This document shows, in pieces, positions 20,010 through 31,431 of a stretch of 64,000 bases of DNA. The notes below the pieces were generated by a model. It was not told the DNA's origin. It saw only the letters and a program-made list of their open reading frames with translations, and ran no database searches. Origin of the DNA: Comamonadaceae bacterium OS-1 (GTDB lineage: Bacteria > Pseudomonadota > Gammaproteobacteria > Burkholderiales > Burkholderiaceae_C); contig AP026969.1 in the NCBI GenBank assembly GCA_027923965.1, positions 1,364,001 to 1,428,000 on the forward strand. Direction: 5' to 3'. The position numbers and the translations under genes were made by a program. Position 1 is the first letter of the stretch; each line of letters begins with the position of its first letter.

Positions 20010-20369
20010 ATGAACTTAGATCAGTACCTCCCAGTCCTTTTGTTCATCTTAGTCGGCATAGGTGTCGGCGTAGCACCCCAGGTGCTCGGCCATATTTTTG
20101 GCCCCAACCGGCCCGACGCGGCCAAAAACTCCCCTTACGAATGTGGCTTTGAAGCATTCGAAGATGCGCGCATGAAATTTGACGTGCGCTACTACCTCGT
20201 AGCCATTCTTTTTATCTTGTTCGATCTGGAAATTGCATTCCTTTTTCCTTGGGCCGTTGCACTCAAGGAAGTGGGTGTCGTGGGCTTCTGGGCCGTCATT
20301 ATTTTTCTAGGTATTCTTGTTGTAGGCTTTGTCTACGAGTGGAAAAAAGGGGCCCTTGATTGGGAGTAG
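20010..20369 (+). CDS. nuoA: NADH-quinone oxidoreductase subunit A
   Basis: A 119 aa membrane subunit of respiratory complex I with three membrane spans. Signature [20 protein letters not shown] lies in the quinone-site loop and includes the Cys that switches accessibility in active/deactive transitions. I chose the ATG at 20010 ([12 protein letters not shown]); the frame is open upstream toward the tRNA but lacks family similarity. First gene of a complete nuoA-N operon; the stop overlaps the region just before the nuoB ribosome site. Confidence 0.96.
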   Translation: MNLDQYLPVLLFILVGIGVGVAPQVLGHIFGPNRPDAAKNSPYECGFEAFEDARMKFDVRYYLVAILFILFDLEIAFLFPWAVALKEVGVVGFWAVIIFLGILVVGFVYEWKKGALDWE

Positions 20370-20373
20370 CACG

Positions 20374-20850
20374 ATGATTGAAGGTGTCATGAAAGAAGGG
20401 TTCGTCACCACGTCTTACGACTCGGTGGTGAACTGGGCAAAGACGGGGTCGCTTTGGCCTATGACGTTTGGCTTGGCCTGCTGCGCGGTCGAAATGATGC
20501 ACGCCGGTGCTGCGCGTTACGACATGGACCGTTTCGGCATGCTGTTCCGCCCCAGCCCGCGCCAGAGCGATTTGATGATCGTGGCCGGTACGCTGTGCAA
20601 CAAGATGGCACCTGCTTTGCGCAAGGTGTATGACCAAATGCCCGAGCCCCGCTGGGTTTTGTCCATGGGGTCGTGCGCCAATGGGGGCGGCTACTACCAC
20701 TACAGCTATTCTGTGGTCCGCGGCTGTGACCGCATCGTGCCTGTGGATGTGTACGTGCCGGGCTGCCCACCCACTGCAGAAGCCTTGCTGTATGGGGTGA
20801 TCCAGTTGCAGCAAAAGATCCGTCGCACCAACACGATTGCGAGAGTCTGA
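20374..20850 (+). CDS. nuoB: NADH-quinone oxidoreductase subunit B
   Basis: A 158 aa peripheral-arm subunit that carries the N2 4Fe-4S cluster next to the quinone site. The four cluster cysteines are the tandem pair in [10 protein letters not shown], one in [10 protein letters not shown] and one in [12 protein letters not shown]. The ATG at 20374 ([14 protein letters not shown]) is supported by GGGAG at 20362-20366. It starts 4 bp after nuoA and nuoC follows by one base. Confidence 0.97.
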   Translation: MIEGVMKEGFVTTSYDSVVNWAKTGSLWPMTFGLACCAVEMMHAGAARYDMDRFGMLFRPSPRQSDLMIVAGTLCNKMAPALRKVYDQMPEPRWVLSMGSCANGGGYYHYSYSVVRGCDRIVPVDVYVPGCPPTAEALLYGVIQLQQKIRRTNTIARV

Positions 20851-20851
20851 G

Positions 20852-21460
20852 ATGACTGTATTTGCTATTCAACCCGAGGTTTTGAAAGACACCTTGGTTC
20901 AGATCCTCGGCGCCCAGGCAAGCCGTGTGAGTGTGGCTTTGGGTGAGGTGGAAGTGGTGGTACGGGCACCAGACTACATGGCGGTCGCAACGCTTTTGCG
21001 CGATGCACCTGGCTGCAAGTTCGAGCAGCTGATCGACCTGTGTGGCATGGACTATTCGTCGTTCCGGGATGGAGCTTACGAAGGCCCACGCTACGGCGTT
21101 GTGCTGCAGTTGTTGTCGGTGAGCCTGAACCAGCGCGTGCGGGTCAAGGTGCTGTGCCCAGACGATGATTTCCCGGTGGTGGACTCGATCAACGGTGTCT
21201 GGAATTCCGCCAACTGGTTCGAGCGCGAAGCCTTTGACCTGTTTGGCATCATCTTCGAAGGCCACAACGATCTGCGCCGCATCCTGACGGATTACGGCTT
21301 CATCGGCCATCCGTTTCGCAAAGATTTCCCGACATCGGGCCATGTCGAAATGCGCTATGACCCTGAGCAAAAACGTGTCGTCTACCAGCCTGTATCGATT
21401 GAACCGCGCGAAATTACACCCCGCATCATCCGGGAAGACAATTACGGGGGCCTGCATTAA
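20852..21460 (+). CDS. nuoC: NADH-quinone oxidoreductase subunit C
   Basis: A 202 aa 30-kDa-type peripheral subunit, separate from NuoD (they are fused in E. coli). The family signature is ERxxxDxxGIxFxGHxDLRRIL, seen here as [20 protein letters not shown], followed by [13 protein letters not shown]. The start ATG at 20852 follows the nuoB stop by one base, suggesting coupled translation. No odd features. Confidence 0.97.
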   Translation: MTVFAIQPEVLKDTLVQILGAQASRVSVALGEVEVVVRAPDYMAVATLLRDAPGCKFEQLIDLCGMDYSSFRDGAYEGPRYGVVLQLLSVSLNQRVRVKVLCPDDDFPVVDSINGVWNSANWFEREAFDLFGIIFEGHNDLRRILTDYGFIGHPFRKDFPTSGHVEMRYDPEQKRVVYQPVSIEPREITPRIIREDNYGGLH

Positions 21461-21474
21461 GCGCAGGATGTCTC

Positions 21475-22728
21475 ATGGCTGAAATCAAAAATTACACGCT
21501 CAACTTTGGGCCGCAGCACCCGGCTGCACACGGCGTTTTGCGTCTGGTGCTGGAGTTGGATGGCGAAGTGATCCAACGTGCCGATCCGCACATCGGTTTG
21601 CTGCACCGCGCCACCGAAAAACTGGCTGAAACCAAGACGTTCATCCAATCCTTGCCCTACATGGACCGTCTGGATTACGTGTCCATGATGGCCAATGAGC
21701 AGGCTTATTGCCTCGCCATTGAAAAGATGATGGGTATCGAGGTGCCCATCCGGGCCCAGTACATCCGTGTCATGTTTGCGGAAATCACCCGGCTGCTGAA
21801 CCACTTGCTGTGGTTAGGTGCGCACGGGCTCGACTGCGGCGCCATGAATGTGCTGATCTACTGCTTCCGTGAGCGGGAAGATCTGTTTGACATGTACGAG
21901 GCGGTGAGCGGTGCGCGTATGCATGCCGCCTACTTCCGTCCTGGTGGCGTGTACCGCGATCTGCCCGATACGATGCCCCAGTACAAGGTCAGCCGCATCA
22001 AGAACGCCAAGGCCATGGCGCAGTTGAATGAAAACCGCCAAGGCAGCTTGCTCGATTTCATCGATGATTTTTCTTCGCGCTTCCCCAAGTGTGTAGACGA
22101 ATACGAAACCTTGCTGACTGAAAACCGCATCTGGAAACAGCGTACGGTCGGCATTGCCGTGGTCACGCCCGAGCGGGCGCTCAATCTGGGTTTCACCGGC
22201 CCCATGCTGCGTGGCTCGGGTATTGCTTGGGACTTGCGCAAGAAGCAACCCTACGATGCCTATGACAAGATGGACTTCGATATTCCGGTGGGTAAAACCG
22301 GCGATTGCTACGACCGCTATCTGGTGCGTGTGCAAGAAATGCGTGAGTCCAACCGCATCATCAAGCAGTGCGTGGATTGGTTGCGCGTGAATCCCGGTCC
22401 CGTTATTACCGATAACCACAAAGTGGCCGCTCCTGCACGCGAATCGATGAAGGCGAACATGGAGGAGTTGATCCACCATTTCAAGCTTTTCACGGAAGGT
22501 TTCCATGTGCCGCTGGGCGAGGCTTATGCGGCTGTCGAGCACCCCAAGGGCGAGTTCGGTATCTATCTGGTCAGTGATGGTGCCAACAAGCCCTACCGCC
22601 TGAAAATCCGTGCTCCGGGCTTTGCCCACTTGGCTGCGATGGACGAGTTGTCCCGTGGCCATATGATTGCGGATGCTGTGGCGGTGATCGGCACGATGGA
22701 CATCGTGTTTGGCGAAATTGACAGGTAA
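21475..22728 (+). CDS. nuoD: NADH-quinone oxidoreductase subunit D
   Basis: A 417 aa 49-kDa-type subunit forming the quinone-binding cavity with NuoB. Recognisable stretches are [19 protein letters not shown] at the N-terminus (with the quinone-site His), [12 protein letters not shown], and the C-terminal [25 protein letters not shown]. Full length, 14 bp after nuoC. Confidence 0.98.
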   Translation: MAEIKNYTLNFGPQHPAAHGVLRLVLELDGEVIQRADPHIGLLHRATEKLAETKTFIQSLPYMDRLDYVSMMANEQAYCLAIEKMMGIEVPIRAQYIRVMFAEITRLLNHLLWLGAHGLDCGAMNVLIYCFREREDLFDMYEAVSGARMHAAYFRPGGVYRDLPDTMPQYKVSRIKNAKAMAQLNENRQGSLLDFIDDFSSRFPKCVDEYETLLTENRIWKQRTVGIAVVTPERALNLGFTGPMLRGSGIAWDLRKKQPYDAYDKMDFDIPVGKTGDCYDRYLVRVQEMRESNRIIKQCVDWLRVNPGPVITDNHKVAAPARESMKANMEELIHHFKLFTEGFHVPLGEAYAAVEHPKGEFGIYLVSDGANKPYRLKIRAPGFAHLAAMDELSRGHMIADAVAVIGTMDIVFGEIDR

Positions 22729-22735
22729 TGCACGC

Positions 22736-23239
22736 ATGATTTCTGAATCGACCAAAACCCGTTTCGCCCGCGAAGTGGCCAAGTTCCCCGCCGACCAAAA
22801 GCAATCTGCCGTGATGGCCTGCCTCTCTATCGTCCAGCAAGAGCTGGGTTATGTGAGTGCAGAGAGTGAAAACGCCGTTGCGGAGTACCTGGGCATGCCA
22901 CCGATTGCGGTGCATGAGGTGACGACTTTCTACAACATGTACAACCAGGCTCCGGTGGGGCGTTTCAAGCTGAACGTCTGCACCAACCTGCCATGCCAGT
23001 TGCGTGACGGTGCCAAGGCACTGAAGCATCTGGAACATAAGCTGGGTATTTCCATGAACGAGACTACGGCTGATGGCTTGTTCACCTTGCAGCAGAGTGA
23101 GTGCCTGGGTGCCTGCGCGGATTCTCCGGTGATGTTGGTCAATGACCGCACCATGTGCAGCTTTATGAGCAATGACAAGTTGGACCAGTTGGTGGACGGA
23201 TTGCGTGCGTCTGGTATCCCGTCTGCGGAGGCTAAGTAA
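22736..23239 (+). CDS. nuoE: NADH-quinone oxidoreductase subunit E
   Basis: A 167 aa 24-kDa-type subunit with the N1a 2Fe-2S cluster. The four cysteines occur as CTNLPC and CLGAC (in [11 protein letters not shown]). The ATG at 22736 ([14 protein letters not shown]) is preferred over the in-frame ATG inside nuoD. The stop codon overlaps the nuoF start by one base (TAATG), so translation is probably coupled. Confidence 0.97.
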   Translation: MISESTKTRFAREVAKFPADQKQSAVMACLSIVQQELGYVSAESENAVAEYLGMPPIAVHEVTTFYNMYNQAPVGRFKLNVCTNLPCQLRDGAKALKHLEHKLGISMNETTADGLFTLQQSECLGACADSPVMLVNDRTMCSFMSNDKLDQLVDGLRASGIPSAEAK

Positions 23240-24591
23240 TGTCAGCAGAACAGATTCTTTCCCAATTCAAGGCAACCGGGGTTCAAACCAGTTTCCATGG
23301 CCGCCATATCAACCCGCAAATCATGGCGGATCTGGATGGCACGAATTGGCATCTCAAGGATTACGAAGCCCGTGGTGGGTACCAAGCCTTGCGCAAGATT
23401 TTGGGTAAAGACGGAGGCGAAGGCCTCACCCAGGACCAGGTCATTGCAACTGTCAAAGAGTCTGCATTGCGTGGCCGAGGCGGTGCAGGTTTTCCCACGG
23501 GCTTGAAGTGGAGCTTCATGCCGCGCCAGTTCCCCGGGCAAAAGTACCTGGTCTGCAACTCGGACGAGGGTGAGCCGGGTACCTGCAAAGACCGCGACAT
23601 CATGCAGTACAACCCTCATATCGTCATCGAAGGCATGGCGATTGCGGCGTATGCCATGGGTATTTCGGTGGGTTACAACTACATCCACGGTGAGATTTTC
23701 GGCACCTACGAGCGCTTTGAAGAAGCACTTGAAGAGGCCCGTGCGGCTGGTTTGTTGGGCAACAACATCCTGGGCAGCAACTATTCGTTCCAACTGCATG
23801 CGTCCCATGGTTTTGGAGCCTACATCTGCGGCGAAGAAACGGCCTTGTTGGAGTCGCTGGAGGGCAAAAAAGGCCAGCCACGCTTCAAGCCACCATTCCC
23901 CGCCAGCTTTGGCCTGTATGGCAAGCCCACCACCATCAACAATACGGAAACTTTCGCGGCCGTGCCGTGGATCATCCGCAATGGTGGTCTGGCGTATCTG
24001 GAGTGCGGCAAGCCCAACAACGGCGGCACCAAGATCTACTCGGTCAGCGGGGACGTGGAGCGACCCGGGAATTACGAGATTCCCATGGGCACGCCGTTCT
24101 CCAAGTTGCTCGAATTGGCCGGTGGCGTACGCACTGGGCGCACCCTCAAAGCGGTGATCCCTGGCGGTTCTTCCGCACCGGTTCTGCCAGCAGACACCAT
24201 GATGCAATGCACCATGGACTACGACTCGATTGCCAAGGCCGGTTCCATGCTGGGTTCCGGGGCGGTGATCGTCATGGACGATTCACGCAATATGGTGGAG
24301 AGCCTGTTGCGCTTGTCCTACTTCTATTCGCACGAATCTTGCGGGCAATGCACGCCTTGCCGGGAAGGTACGGGCTGGATGTGGCGGGTGATTGACCGTA
24401 TCTGGCGCGGTGAAGGCCGTGCGACAGATCTGGATTTGCTCAACTCGGTTGCAGACAATATACAAGGCCGCACTATCTGCGCGCTGGGTGACGCAGCGGC
24501 CATGCCGGTGCGCGCCATGATCAAGCATTTCCGCCCTGAATTCGAGGCGTTGATCCAGAACAAAAAACCCCAGGCTGCGGCGCACGCCTGA
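23239..24591 (+). CDS. nuoF: NADH-quinone oxidoreductase subunit F
   Basis: A 450 aa NADH-oxidising flavoprotein subunit. FMN/NADH site: [15 protein letters not shown] and the Gly-rich [14 protein letters not shown]. The N3 4Fe-4S ligands lie in [11 protein letters not shown] near the C-terminus with the fourth Cys in [12 protein letters not shown]. Full length, overlapping nuoE by one base and followed by nuoG 15 bp on. Confidence 0.98.
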   Translation: MSAEQILSQFKATGVQTSFHGRHINPQIMADLDGTNWHLKDYEARGGYQALRKILGKDGGEGLTQDQVIATVKESALRGRGGAGFPTGLKWSFMPRQFPGQKYLVCNSDEGEPGTCKDRDIMQYNPHIVIEGMAIAAYAMGISVGYNYIHGEIFGTYERFEEALEEARAAGLLGNNILGSNYSFQLHASHGFGAYICGEETALLESLEGKKGQPRFKPPFPASFGLYGKPTTINNTETFAAVPWIIRNGGLAYLECGKPNNGGTKIYSVSGDVERPGNYEIPMGTPFSKLLELAGGVRTGRTLKAVIPGGSSAPVLPADTMMQCTMDYDSIAKAGSMLGSGAVIVMDDSRNMVESLLRLSYFYSHESCGQCTPCREGTGWMWRVIDRIWRGEGRATDLDLLNSVADNIQGRTICALGDAAAMPVRAMIKHFRPEFEALIQNKKPQAAAHA

Positions 24592-24606
24592 TTGAGGTAA
24601 GAGCAC

Positions 24607-26754
24607 ATGGTAGAAATCGAACTCGACGGTAAGAAGGTAGACATTCTTGAAGGCAGCATGATCATGCATGCGGCTGAAAAGGCGGGAACCTATATTCCCC
24701 ATTTTTGTTACCACAAGAAGCTCAGCATTGCGGCCAACTGCCGTATGTGCCTGGTGGATGTGGAAAAAGCGCCCAAGCCCATGCCCGCATGCGCCACGCC
24801 CGTCACGCAGGGCATGATTGTGCGCACCAAGAGCGAAAAAGCCCTCAAGGCGCAGCAGTCGGTGATGGAGTTTTTGCTCATCAACCACCCGCTGGATTGC
24901 CCCATCTGCGACCAGGGCGGCGAATGTCAGTTGCAGGATCTGGCTGTCGGCTACGGTGGTGGCTCTTCGCGCTACGAAGAAGAAAAGCGGGTGGTTTTCC
25001 ACAAGGATGTGGGACCGCTGGTGTCCATGGAAGAAATGAGCCGTTGCATCCACTGCACGCGCTGCGTCCGTTTTGGCCAGGAAGTGGCGGGTGTGATGGA
25101 GCTCGGCATGATCCACCGCGGCGAGCATTCCGAAATCACCACCGTGTTGGGCGAAACGATCGATTCCGAGCTCTCGGGCAACATGATCGACATTTGCCCC
25201 GTGGGCGCTTTGACCAGCAAGCCTTTCCGGTACAGCGCCCGTACCTGGGAGCTGTCACGCCGCAAATCGGTCAGCCCGCACGACTCGACCGGTGCGAATC
25301 TGGTGGTCCAGGTCAAGAACAACAAAGTCATGCGCGTGGTACCGCTCGAAAACGAAGCGGTCAATGAGTGCTGGATTGCCGACCGTGATCGTTTTTCCTA
25401 CGAAGCACTCAACAGTACTGAACGCTTGACCAGTCCCATGCTCAAGCAGGGTGGAGAGTGGAAAGCCGTAGATTGGCAGACGGCGCTTGAATACATCGCC
25501 AATGGCCTGAAGCAAATCAAAGCCCTGCATGGTGCTGCCAGCATTGGTGCCTTGGTCAGCCCGCACAGCACGCTGGAAGAGCTGATTCTGGCTGGCGCGT
25601 TGGTGCGTGGCCTGGGTAGCGAAAACATTGACTACCGTCTGCGCAATGCCGAGTTTGCCCAGACCGAAGGTATCCGTTACCTGGGTACATCTATTGCATC
25701 TTTGAGCCAACTGCAGCGCGTGCTGGTGGTCGGCTCGAACCTGCGCAAAGACCATCCCTTGTTTGCACAAAGAATTCGGCAGGCTGCGCGTAAGGGCTGT
25801 GCGGTGAGTGCTATTAATTCTGTAGTGGAACTTGCCAAAGCCGATGCCTGGGCTATTCCGGTGGCAAATCTGGTACAAAGCCCCGCAGACCAGTGGCTGC
25901 AATCCTTGGCCGATGTGGCCGCTGCGGTGGCGGAAGCTACGGCTAAAACAGCTCCGGTTGCTGGTTCTGCTACCGATGCAGCAAAAGCCATTGCCAAGTC
26001 ATTGCTGGGCGGTGAGCGCAAGGCGATTTTGCTGGGCAATGCGGCGGCGCACCACGCCCAGGCCTCCAGTCTGTTGGCCTTGGCCAACTGGATTGGCGAA
26101 CAAACGGGTGCTACGGTTGGCTACCTGACTGAGGCTGCCAATACGGTCGGTGCCCAGTTCGCACAGGCGCAGCCAGGCCAGGGTGGCATGCATGCCGGGC
26201 AGATGCTGGCAGGTGGTTTGAAGGCTGTTTTGCTGCTGAACAACGAACCTGAGTTTGATTCGGTGGCTGGCGCTGCACATAACGTGGGGCGCGCTGAAAT
26301 GGTGGTGACCATGAGCCCCTTCAAGTCCAACATGGCTTTCAGCGATGTGCTGCTGCCGATTGCTCCGTTTTCGGAAACTTCCGGTAGCTTCGTGAATGCC
26401 GAAGGCCGTGTGCAAGGCTTCCATGCAGTCGTAAAACCCTTGGGCGATACCCGTCCCGCGTGGAAGGTGCTGCGCGTGTTGGCGAATGTGCTGGGTCTGC
26501 CGGGCTTCGACTTTGAATCTTCGCAAGACGTGCTAGCGACTTTGAAGGCCGATTTGTCCGAAGGATCGACACACGTGTTGGCTGACAAGTTGAGCAACAA
26601 GACACAAGCAGGTATTGATATGGGTGCGTATGCTTCGGCAGTGCCCGTGGTGGCAAGCCTGTACCAGTTGGATGGCATCGTTCGCCGTGCCAGTGCTTTG
26701 CAAATGACGGCAGATGCGCGCCAAGCCCATGCTGCGCAAGAGGTGGCTGCATGA
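24607..26754 (+). CDS. nuoG: NADH-quinone oxidoreductase subunit G
   Basis: A 715 aa 75-kDa-type subunit with the main iron-sulfur chain. The N-terminal 2Fe-2S cluster uses [15 protein letters not shown] and a later Cys. The His-cysteine cluster is in [14 protein letters not shown], and a 4Fe-4S cluster in [12 protein letters not shown] with CPVGAL. The C-terminal two thirds resemble molybdopterin oxidoreductases without cofactor, as is usual. Slightly shorter than enterobacterial NuoG (about 910 aa) but normal for betaproteobacteria. It overlaps nuoH by 4 bp. Confidence 0.97.
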   Translation: MVEIELDGKKVDILEGSMIMHAAEKAGTYIPHFCYHKKLSIAANCRMCLVDVEKAPKPMPACATPVTQGMIVRTKSEKALKAQQSVMEFLLINHPLDCPICDQGGECQLQDLAVGYGGGSSRYEEEKRVVFHKDVGPLVSMEEMSRCIHCTRCVRFGQEVAGVMELGMIHRGEHSEITTVLGETIDSELSGNMIDICPVGALTSKPFRYSARTWELSRRKSVSPHDSTGANLVVQVKNNKVMRVVPLENEAVNECWIADRDRFSYEALNSTERLTSPMLKQGGEWKAVDWQTALEYIANGLKQIKALHGAASIGALVSPHSTLEELILAGALVRGLGSENIDYRLRNAEFAQTEGIRYLGTSIASLSQLQRVLVVGSNLRKDHPLFAQRIRQAARKGCAVSAINSVVELAKADAWAIPVANLVQSPADQWLQSLADVAAAVAEATAKTAPVAGSATDAAKAIAKSLLGGERKAILLGNAAAHHAQASSLLALANWIGEQTGATVGYLTEAANTVGAQFAQAQPGQGGMHAGQMLAGGLKAVLLLNNEPEFDSVAGAAHNVGRAEMVVTMSPFKSNMAFSDVLLPIAPFSETSGSFVNAEGRVQGFHAVVKPLGDTRPAWKVLRVLANVLGLPGFDFESSQDVLATLKADLSEGSTHVLADKLSNKTQAGIDMGAYASAVPVVASLYQLDGIVRRASALQMTADARQAHAAQEVAA

Positions 26755-27833
26755 TCGATGCAATTTTTGCTTTTGGACAAGGTCTGGTGGGCGCAAGCTG
26801 GTGGTCTGGCGGCGTTTGGCCGGTGATCTGGAATTTGATCAAGATCGTGCTAGTGCTTTTGCCGTTGATGGGCTGTGTGGCTTACCTCACGTTGTGGGAG
26901 CGCAAAGCCATTGGTTGGACCCAGATCCGTATCGGCCCTAACCGCGTCGGTCCTTTGGGTTTGCTGCAGCCCATCGCCGATGCGTTGAAGCTGCTCAGCA
27001 AGGAAATCATTCTTCCCACGGTGGCCAACAAGGGTCTTTTCTTTTTGGGCCCCATCATGACCATCATGCCCGCCTTGGCAGCATGGGCGGTGATTCCGTT
27101 TGGCCCCGAAATTGCGCTCTCGAACATCAACGCAGGCTTGCTGTTCCTGATGGCAATTACGTCGATGGAAGTCTATGGTGTCATCATCGCGGGTTGGGCA
27201 TCGAACTCCAAATACGCTTTCCTGGGCGCTTTGCGGGCCTCTGCGCAGATGGTCAGTTATGAAATTGCCATGGGCTTTTGCCTGGTGATTGTGCTGATGG
27301 TGTCCGCCAGTTTGAACCTGACGGATATCGTCATGGGCCAGGCCAAGGGCATGTTTGCTGAAAAAGGGCTGACCTTTCTGTCCTGGAACTGGTTGCCTTT
27401 GCTGCCGGTGTTCCTGGTCTATTTCATCTCGGGTCTGGCCGAGACCAACCGCCACCCGTTTGACGTGGTGGAAGGCGAATCGGAAATTGTGGCCGGCCAC
27501 ATGGTCGAATATTCCGGCATGAGCTTTGCAATGTTCTTCTTGGCCGAATACGCCAATATGTGGCTCGTATCGATCATGACGGTGCTGATGTTCCTCGGTG
27601 GCTGGTTGTCGCCGATCGACAGCGTGCTGTTCAACTGGATACCCGGCTGGATCTGGCTCGGGATCAAGACCTTTGCTGTCGTCACCATGTTCTTGTGGGT
27701 ACGTGCAAGCTTCCCACGCTTCCGTTATGACCAGATCATGCGTCTGGGCTGGAAGATTTTTATCCCTGTCACCCTGGTGTGGCTGGTGGTGGTGGGTGGC
27801 TGGATGCAGACCCCGTTTAATATCTGGAAGTAA
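26751..27833 (+). CDS. nuoH: NADH-quinone oxidoreductase subunit H
   Basis: A 360 aa membrane subunit connecting the peripheral and proton-pumping arms, with eight predicted spans. Family motifs are [19 protein letters not shown], the acidic loop [19 protein letters not shown] that lines the quinone tunnel, and [19 protein letters not shown]. The ATG overlaps the nuoG stop (ATGA). Confidence 0.98.
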   Translation: MIDAIFAFGQGLVGASWWSGGVWPVIWNLIKIVLVLLPLMGCVAYLTLWERKAIGWTQIRIGPNRVGPLGLLQPIADALKLLSKEIILPTVANKGLFFLGPIMTIMPALAAWAVIPFGPEIALSNINAGLLFLMAITSMEVYGVIIAGWASNSKYAFLGALRASAQMVSYEIAMGFCLVIVLMVSASLNLTDIVMGQAKGMFAEKGLTFLSWNWLPLLPVFLVYFISGLAETNRHPFDVVEGESEIVAGHMVEYSGMSFAMFFLAEYANMWLVSIMTVLMFLGGWLSPIDSVLFNWIPGWIWLGIKTFAVVTMFLWVRASFPRFRYDQIMRLGWKIFIPVTLVWLVVVGGWMQTPFNIWK

Positions 27834-27845
27834 AGCGAGTCACGT

Positions 27846-28355
27846 ATGTCTACATTGGCTACTCCTGCCTTTTCGCTCAAGGACTTCCTCTCCAGCTTCA
27901 TGTTGGCAGAGTTGTTCAAAGGCTTGGCACTGACCGGTAAGCACGCGTTTCGGCGCAAGATTACGGTGCAGTTTCCAGAAGAAAAAACACCTTTGTCGCC
28001 CCGCTTCCGCGGCCTGCATGCCTTGCGCCGCTATGAAAACGGCGAAGAGCGCTGCATTGCCTGCAAACTGTGCGAGGCGGTATGCCCGGCCATGGCGATC
28101 ACCATCGAGTCGGATGTGCGGGCCGATGGCTCGCGCCGCACCAGCCGGTACGACATCGATCTGACCAAATGCATTTTTTGCGGGTTTTGTGAAGAAAGCT
28201 GCCCTGTCGATTCCATCGTGGAAACCCACGTACTGGAGTACCACGGTGAAAAGCGTGGTGACCTGTACTTCACCAAAGACATGTTGTTGGCAGTGGGGGA
28301 CCGGTACGAAAAAGACATCGCAGCCGCCCGCGCCGCCGATGCCAAATACCGCTAG
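27846..28355 (+). CDS. nuoI: NADH-quinone oxidoreductase subunit I
   Basis: A 169 aa ferredoxin-like subunit with two 4Fe-4S clusters (N6a, N6b), from [12 protein letters not shown] and [12 protein letters not shown]. The amphipathic N-terminus leads into [15 protein letters not shown]. It relays electrons from NuoG to NuoB. It starts 12 bp after nuoH; nuoJ follows after a 55 bp gap. Confidence 0.98.
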   Translation: MSTLATPAFSLKDFLSSFMLAELFKGLALTGKHAFRRKITVQFPEEKTPLSPRFRGLHALRRYENGEERCIACKLCEAVCPAMAITIESDVRADGSRRTSRYDIDLTKCIFCGFCEESCPVDSIVETHVLEYHGEKRGDLYFTKDMLLAVGDRYEKDIAAARAADAKYR

Positions 28356-28410
28356 ACCTCGTTCACAGCTGCTGATTTGCCCTTCGTTTCCACACAATAA
28401 GAACTGCTCC

Positions 28411-29079
28411 ATGGACGTTAAGACAGGCCTTTTTTATCTCTTCGCGACAGTGCTGCTGTTCGCAGGGTTTCGGGTGATTACTTCACGCAACCCTGTGTAC
28501 GCTGCGCTGTATCTGGTGCTTGCATTTTTCCAGGCAGCCGCTATCTGGATTCTGCTCAAAGCAGAGTTCTTGGCTATTACCTTGGTGCTGGTGTACGTCG
28601 GCGCGGTGATGGTGTTGTTCCTGTTCGTGGTGATGATGTTGGACATCAACGTCGATGCGCTGCGCCAAGGATTTTGGAAGCATTTCCCGATTGCCGCAGG
28701 TGGCGGTGTCTTGCTGGCACTCGAAATGGCCATGGTGTTGATGGGTGGCTTCCGTACCAACGAAGAAACGCGCAATCTGACGGGCGGTGCCAACATCGGT
28801 GCCCAGATATCCAACACCAAAGAGTTGGGCAAGATTCTCTATACCGAGTACCTGTACCCGCTGGAGATCGCTGCCGTCATTCTGTTGGTGGCTATCGTGG
28901 CGGCCATCGCGCTGACTCTGCGCCAGCGTAAAGACAGCAAGCACGCCAATCCTTCCGACCAGGTCCGTGTCAAAGCCCGTGATCGGGTGGAGATCATCAA
29001 AATGAAGGCCACCCAGCCTGCGGTGGAGCTGCCTGCGGCTGTTGCTCCACTGGCTGCGGTGGTGGAGAAAAAAGCATGA
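28411..29079 (+). CDS. nuoJ: NADH-quinone oxidoreductase subunit J
   Basis: A 222 aa membrane subunit with five spans, beginning [17 protein letters not shown] and containing the conserved [18 protein letters not shown]. The soluble C-terminal tail of about 50 residues is basic then Ala/Pro-rich, longer than in E. coli NuoJ (184 aa). The ATG at 28411 is chosen because upstream in-frame sequence overlaps nuoI without family similarity. It overlaps nuoK by 4 bp. Confidence 0.96.
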   Translation: MDVKTGLFYLFATVLLFAGFRVITSRNPVYAALYLVLAFFQAAAIWILLKAEFLAITLVLVYVGAVMVLFLFVVMMLDINVDALRQGFWKHFPIAAGGGVLLALEMAMVLMGGFRTNEETRNLTGGANIGAQISNTKELGKILYTEYLYPLEIAAVILLVAIVAAIALTLRQRKDSKHANPSDQVRVKARDRVEIIKMKATQPAVELPAAVAPLAAVVEKKA

Positions 29080-29384
29080 CGTTAACGCTCGGACACTTTC
29101 TATCCCTCGGGGCCATTTTGTTTGCCTTGTCGGTCATCGGTATCTTTCTGAACCGCAAAAATCTGATCGTTTTGCTGATGGCGATCGAGCTGATGCTGTT
29201 GGCAGTGAACATGAATTTTGTGGCGTTCTCGTACTACCTGAACGACATGCGCGGCCAGATATTCGTCTTCTTTATCCTCACGGTGGCCGCAGCCGAGTCG
29301 GCCATCGGTCTGGCTATCCTGGTGCTCCTGTTCCGTAACAAGTCCAGCATCAATGTGGATGAACTCAATACGCTCAAGGGTTAA
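29076..29384 (+). CDS. nuoK: NADH-quinone oxidoreductase subunit K
   Basis: A 102 aa, three-span membrane subunit. The two buried Glu residues needed for proton pumping are in [17 protein letters not shown] and in [21 protein letters not shown] overlap with nuoJ; six bases before nuoL. Confidence 0.97.
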   Translation: MTLTLGHFLSLGAILFALSVIGIFLNRKNLIVLLMAIELMLLAVNMNFVAFSYYLNDMRGQIFVFFILTVAAAESAIGLAILVLLFRNKSSINVDELNTLKG

Positions 29385-29390
29385 TAAAAA

Positions 29391-31418
29391 ATGAGTCAAA
29401 CCCTCGCAGCTTCTACTCTGCTGGCTGTTCCGCTGGCACCCCTGGCGGGCGCTTTGCTGGCCGGCGTTCTGGGTACCGCGTTTGGCGGTAACGTGATTGG
29501 CCGCCGCGCCAGCCACTCACTCACCATTTTGGGCGTGTTCATTGCCTTCGTCTTGTCGGCCATGACGCTCAACAGCGTGGTCAATGACGGTGCCCGTTTC
29601 AATGAAACGCTTTACACCTGGATGGACGTGGGCGGTCTTCGCATGGAGATCGGCTTCATGGTGGACGGCTTGACCGCCATGATGATGTGCGTAGTGACCT
29701 TTGTGTCGCTGATGGTGCATATCTACACCATCGGCTACATGGAAGAAGACGCGGGTTATAACCGTTTCTTCGCTTACATCTCGCTGTTTACCTTCTCAAT
29801 GTTGATGCTGGTGATGAGCAACAACATGCTGCAGTTGTTCTTTGGCTGGGAAGCGGTGGGCCTGGTGTCTTACCTGCTGATCGGTTTCTGGTTCAACCGT
29901 CCTACCGCCATTTTTGCCAACATGAAGGCCTTCTTGGTCAACCGTGTAGGTGACTTCGGTTTCATCCTGGGCATTGGCTTGCTTGCCGCTTATGCCGGTA
30001 CCTTGAACTACACCGAAGCCTTCGCAAAGAAAGAAGAACTGGTGCAACTCATGTTGCCCGGCACGAACTGGATGCTGGTCACCGTGATCTGCATCTGCCT
30101 GTTCATCGGTGCCATGGGCAAGTCGGCCCAGTTCCCGCTGCATGTGTGGCTGCCCGACTCCATGGAAGGCCCGACTCCCATTTCGGCGTTGATCCACGCG
30201 GCCACCATGGTGACTGCCGGTATCTTCATGGTGGCGCGCATGTCGCCCCTGTTTGAGCTGAGCGAAACCGCTTTGAACCTGGTGATGGTGATCGGTGCCA
30301 TTACCGCGCTGTTCATGGGTTTCCTGGGCATCATCCAGAACGATATCAAGCGGGTGGTGGCGTACTCCACACTGTCGCAGCTGGGCTATATGACGGTGGC
30401 CCTGGGTGCCTCGGCCTATTCAGTCGCGGTGTTCCACCTGATGACCCACGCATTCTTCAAAGCGCTGCTGTTCCTGGCTGCGGGCTCGGTCATCATGGGT
30501 GTACACCACAACCAGGACATCCGTTGGATGGGCGGCTTGCGTAAGTACATGCCCATCACCTGGATTACCTCTTTGCTGGGTTCGCTGGCCTTGATCGGTA
30601 CGCCGCTGTTTTCGGGTTTTTACTCCAAAGACAGCATCATCGAAGCGGTGCATCTGAGCCATCTGCCAGGTGCCGGTTTTGCCAACTTCGCGGTGTTGGC
30701 CGGTGTGTTTGTCACGGCTTTCTACTCGTTCCGCATGTACTTCCTGGTGTTCCACGGCAAAGAGCGGTTTGACCAGAATCCGGACGCGCACCACGGCCAT
30801 GACGACCACCACGGTGACCACGGCCACGGCGACAGCAAGCCGCATGAGTCCCCTTGGGTGGTGACCTTGCCTTTGGTGTTACTGGCGATTCCGTCGGTGG
30901 TGCTGGGGTACTTCACCATTGATCCCATGCTCTACGGCGACTTCTTCAAGGGTGCGATCTTCATTGATCTTGAAAAGCATGCTGCGATGGAAGAGTTGGC
31001 ACACGAGTTCCACGGCGCATGGGCTATGGCCGCCCACGCGTTGACATCCATGCCGTTTATTCTGGCGGTGGCCGGTGTGGCCACTTCCTACTACATGTAC
31101 ATGGTGAATCCTGCTCTGCCCGCCGCCATCAAGCGTGCTTGCCAGCCCATCTACACGCTGCTGGAAAACAAGTACTACCTGGACTGGTTCAATGAAAACG
31201 TATTGGCACGGGGTGCCCGTGGCCTGGGCACCGGTCTGTGGCAGGTCGGCGACCGCACCATCATCGACGGTGGCGTGGTGAACGGCTCGTGGAAGATTGT
31301 GGGTTGGATTTCGGGCATGGTGCGTTGGGTCCAGACCGGATTCATTTACGACTATGCGTTTGCCATGATCGTGGGTGTTTTTGCGCTGATGACGTATTTC
31401 GTTTGGCTCAACCAGTAG
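29391..31418 (+). CDS. nuoL: NADH-quinone oxidoreductase subunit L
   Basis: A 675 aa antiporter-like proton-pumping subunit with the long lateral helix at its C-terminus. Conserved stretches include FFGWEAVGLVSYLLIGFW (with pump Glu), AQFPLHVWLPDSMEGPTP and HAATMVTAGIFMVAR. A His/Asp-rich loop (about residues 465-485, 30784-30846) lies between helices. The loop varies in length across species and could bind metal, which is speculation. Six bases after nuoK. Confidence 0.98.
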   Translation: MSQTLAASTLLAVPLAPLAGALLAGVLGTAFGGNVIGRRASHSLTILGVFIAFVLSAMTLNSVVNDGARFNETLYTWMDVGGLRMEIGFMVDGLTAMMMCVVTFVSLMVHIYTIGYMEEDAGYNRFFAYISLFTFSMLMLVMSNNMLQLFFGWEAVGLVSYLLIGFWFNRPTAIFANMKAFLVNRVGDFGFILGIGLLAAYAGTLNYTEAFAKKEELVQLMLPGTNWMLVTVICICLFIGAMGKSAQFPLHVWLPDSMEGPTPISALIHAATMVTAGIFMVARMSPLFELSETALNLVMVIGAITALFMGFLGIIQNDIKRVVAYSTLSQLGYMTVALGASAYSVAVFHLMTHAFFKALLFLAAGSVIMGVHHNQDIRWMGGLRKYMPITWITSLLGSLALIGTPLFSGFYSKDSIIEAVHLSHLPGAGFANFAVLAGVFVTAFYSFRMYFLVFHGKERFDQNPDAHHGHDDHHGDHGHGDSKPHESPWVVTLPLVLLAIPSVVLGYFTIDPMLYGDFFKGAIFIDLEKHAAMEELAHEFHGAWAMAAHALTSMPFILAVAGVATSYYMYMVNPALPAAIKRACQPIYTLLENKYYLDWFNENVLARGARGLGTGLWQVGDRTIIDGGVVNGSWKIVGWISGMVRWVQTGFIYDYAFAMIVGVFALMTYFVWLNQ

Positions 31419-31431
31419 AGGAATAAGAAAA

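Noticed and set aside
25800..25835. Dispersed repeat copy inside nuoG
   Set aside because: GTGCTATTAATTCTGTAG matches only one half weakly; too little to separate from chance.
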